This document shows positions 5,056 to 6,597 of a stretch of 6,597 bases of DNA, piece by piece. How positions within the stretch are numbered: the first letter of the stretch is position 1; each line of letters starts with the position of its first letter. The DNA comes from Methanomassiliicoccus sp. UBA6 (GTDB lineage: Archaea > Thermoplasmatota > Thermoplasmata > Methanomassiliicoccales > Methanomassiliicoccaceae): assembly GCA_002508545.1 (NCBI GenBank), contig DAVH01000064.1, forward strand, positions 1 through 6,597, given 5' to 3'. A program made the position numbers and the translations under genes. Below the pieces are notes generated by a model. It saw only the letters and a program-made list of their open reading frames with translations. It had not been told where the DNA came from and did no database searches.

Positions 5056-5925
5056 TCATCTCTTCTCCACGATCGCGCGGTAGCACTCCGGCCGGCGGTT
5101 GTGGAAGAACCTCCAGCCCTTTCGCACGTCCTCGCCGTGCTGCAGGTCCACGGTGGCCAGGACGATCTCCTCCTTCCGGGAGCCCCGGGCGAGGGTCCTG
5201 CCGAACGCGTCGGTCACGAAGCTTCCTCCCCAGAACTCCATCTTGTCCTCCACCCCCACGCGGTTGCACGCCGCCACGACCATGCCGTTGGCGATGGCGT
5301 GGCCGCGCATGACGTTCTCCCACGCCTGCTGCCAGTCGCCCTCGGCCTGCTCGATCCCCCTGACCGTGCCGATCGCCGTGGGATAGAACACCATGTCCGC
5401 GCCCAGCAGGGCGTTGCAGCGGGCGGCCTCGGGGTACCACTGGTCATAGCATATCATCGGCCCGATCTTTCCCCTGGAGGTATCGAAGACCCGGAAGCCG
5501 GTGTCCCCCGGGTCGAAGTAGCTCTGCTCGTAGAAGTCCTCGTCATGGGGTATGTGCGTCTTGCGGTAGATGCCCAGCATCCGTCCCGCCTCGTCGAAGA
5601 CCGCGGCGGTGTTGAACAGCCTGGGGCCGGCGCGCTCGTAGATCGAGCCTCCGATGAGCACCACCCCGGCCTCGGCTGCCGCCTTGGACAGCGCCTCGGT
5701 GGTCGGGCCGGGGATCCCCTCGTTGTACACGCTCTCCTTCCCCCGCCCGCCCACGGTGTCGTACTGCGGGAAGTAGGGGGTGGTGAACAGCTCCGGAAGG
5801 CATACGATCTGGGCGCCCCTGCCGGCCGCCTCGGAGATCATATCGACCGCCTTGCGGAGATTCGCCTCCGGCTCCTGAACCATGCTCATCTGAACGAGCC
5901 CAATGGTGACCTCGCGGGCGCTCAT
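5056..5925 (-). CDS. aguB: N-carbamoylputrescine amidase (nitrilase superfamily)
   Basis: The enzyme hydrolyses N-carbamoylputrescine to putrescine, CO2 and ammonia, the step after AguA. The 289-residue protein is one complete carbon-nitrogen hydrolase domain of the usual AguB length. The catalytic triad is visible: Glu45 in CLPELF, Lys122 in YRKTHIPHD and Cys159 in MICYDQWYPEAAR. The segment HIPHDEDFYEQSYFDPGDTGFRVF (125-148) and the end WRFFHNRRPECY (271-282) are typical of N-carbamoylputrescine amidases rather than of general omega-amidases. The start at 5925 has GAGGT (5938-5934, - strand) 8 nt upstream. It precedes aguA in the same transcript, and the matching pathway partners make the substrate assignment firm. 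A candidate TATA box is at 5959-5970. The source of agmatine (an arginine decarboxylase) is not in the window. Confidence 0.95.
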   Translation of the reverse strand: MSAREVTIGLVQMSMVQEPEANLRKAVDMISEAAGRGAQIVCLPELFTTPYFPQYDTVGGRGKESVYNEGIPGPTTEALSKAAAEAGVVLIGGSIYERAGPRLFNTAAVFDEAGRMLGIYRKTHIPHDEDFYEQSYFDPGDTGFRVFDTSRGKIGPMICYDQWYPEAARCNALLGADMVFYPTAIGTVRGIEQAEGDWQQAWENVMRGHAIANGMVVAACNRVGVEDKMEFWGGSFVTDAFGRTLARGSRKEEIVLATVDLQHGEDVRKGWRFFHNRRPECYRAIVEKR

Positions 5926-5958
5926 GACCTGATACCTCGGAAAGCCCTATGTTCGGTC

Positions 5959-5970
5959 CGTTTAAGAACT
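5959..5970 (-). promoter_or_regulatory. Candidate TATA box of the aguB-aguA operon
   Basis: In the 77-nt gap between the HEAT-repeat gene and aguB, the - strand reads GTTCTTAAACGG, the only AT-rich hexamer-like element there. Its centre (about 5964) predicts a transcript start near 5939, just ahead of the ribosome site at 5938-5934, giving a very short leader. The alternative is that agu genes are co-transcribed from the HEAT-repeat gene. Confidence 0.4.
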
Positions 5971-6002
5971 TGACCATGCCAGGGTCGGCGGCCCCTCCGG
6001 CA

Positions 6003-6548
6003 TTACTCCTCGATGCCCGCCGCCCTCAGGTGGTCGATGGCGTACTGGGCGCTCCGGCGGACGCTCTCGAACCGGTCGTCCAGGAGCGTCCTCAGGGGCG
6101 CGATCGAGGAATGGAACCCCAGCCCCATCCGCTCCGCCAGCCTGCCCAGGGCCCACGCGGCCATGCCCCTGACGCTGGGAACGGCGTCGCGCAGCAGGGC
6201 GTTGAGGTGCTCGATGCTGCCGAGGCCGCCCACCCTCATGCTGGTCAGCTCCCCGATCGTCCAGGCGGCGTTCTCCCGGACCTCGGGGTCGTCGTCGTGC
6301 AGCAGGTTGTTCAGCTCCTCCAGCGGCCAGAAGGTGCTGGTCTTGTTCTGGGCCAGCTTCCCCATCAGCCAGGACGCCTTGCGCCTCGACTCCTCCTCGG
6401 GGACGCGGAGCACGGGTATCAGGTAGGTGATGGCCCGCGGGTCCTTGCAGCCCTCCCGGCACCGCCTCTCTAGCTCGGACAGCGCGCCATCGCGGGTCTC
6501 GTTCACCAGCAGCTTCTCCAGCAGTTCCATCATATCGTCGGGGCTCAT
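6003..6548 (-). CDS. HEAT-repeat (PBS-lyase-like) protein, 181 aa
   Basis: The protein is an alpha-helical solenoid made of HEAT-like repeats. Four units can be seen: about 40-68 (weak, RRKASWLMGKLAQ), 77-104 (DDDPEVRENAAWTIGEL), 113-140 (DAVPSVRGMAAWALGRL) and 149-177 (DDRFESVRRSAQYAIDHL). The D-x-(x)-xVR-xxAAWxIGxL pattern is that of PBS-lyase HEAT-like repeats, which in archaea usually serve as protein-protein scaffolds. There is no catalytic motif, signal peptide or membrane segment. The ATG at 6548 is the first possible start within the window; no clear Shine-Dalgarno site precedes it and the frame stays open to the right edge, so a longer protein starting outside the window cannot be excluded. 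It is on the same strand as aguB, 77 nt upstream, but has no obvious functional connection to polyamine synthesis. Confidence 0.8.
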   Translation of the reverse strand: MSPDDMMELLEKLLVNETRDGALSELERRCREGCKDPRAITYLIPVLRVPEEESRRKASWLMGKLAQNKTSTFWPLEELNNLLHDDDPEVRENAAWTIGELTSMRVGGLGSIEHLNALLRDAVPSVRGMAAWALGRLAERMGLGFHSSIAPLRTLLDDRFESVRRSAQYAIDHLRAAGIEE

Positions 6549-6597
6549 GTCATCCCATCTCTCGGGGCAGGGGCTTCTCTGCGGTGCTACGGCCGCA

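Noticed and set aside
4020..5312. 430-codon open frame on the + strand opposite aguA and part of aguB
   Set aside because: It is antisense to two genes with complete catalytic motifs. Its translation is repetitive V/R/H/P/G-rich sequence without recognisable domains, as expected from GC-rich codon bias.
5101..5973. 290-codon open frame on the + strand opposite aguB
   Set aside because: It is an antisense shadow of aguB with no motif of its own and no ribosome site.

Overview
The window is GC-rich, compact DNA that reads as archaeal, most likely from a euryarchaeal methanogen or a relative in the Thermoplasmatota/Methanomassiliicoccales direction. The support is a DUF39 + NIL-ferredoxin homocysteine-synthesis pair typical of methanogens, archaeal-type TATA boxes about 25-28 nt upstream of presumed transcript starts, one gene that looks leaderless beside others with good Shine-Dalgarno sites, and a ThiI-like PP-loop protein. 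The lineage is an inference from gene content; no rRNA or other marker is present.

Eight protein genes can be supported. Left end (+ strand): the 3' end of a cysteine synthase gene (to 268), a strong imperfect hairpin right after it (271-310), then a short protein of unknown function with two membrane segments (438-1061). Middle: a sulfur-metabolism block arranged around a divergent promoter region (2088-2328). To the left on the - strand is a ThiI/MnmA-like PP-loop protein whose nucleotide-binding loop looks degenerate (1113-2087). To the right on the + strand are the two subunits of the L-aspartate-semialdehyde sulfurtransferase (2329-3492 and 3495-3917), which make homocysteine from aspartate semialdehyde and a sulfur donor. 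Right end (- strand): a HEAT-repeat protein (6003-6548), then aguB and aguA (5925 to 3957), which together convert agmatine to putrescine through N-carbamoylputrescine.

The least ordinary part is the control region in front of the homocysteine operon. In about 110 bp it holds a 7-bp-arm dyad upstream of the TATA box, a 12-bp perfect palindrome between the TATA box and the predicted transcript start, and a short leader that can fold into a nearly complete stem-loop or into competing pairings. This suggests tight regulation of homocysteine synthesis, possibly at both DNA and RNA level. The cysteine synthase, the PP-loop protein with several cysteines and the persulfide-type homocysteine system together suggest a local sulfur-handling neighbourhood; that link is an inference. 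No CRISPR array, tRNA, rRNA, insertion sequence or attachment site was seen.
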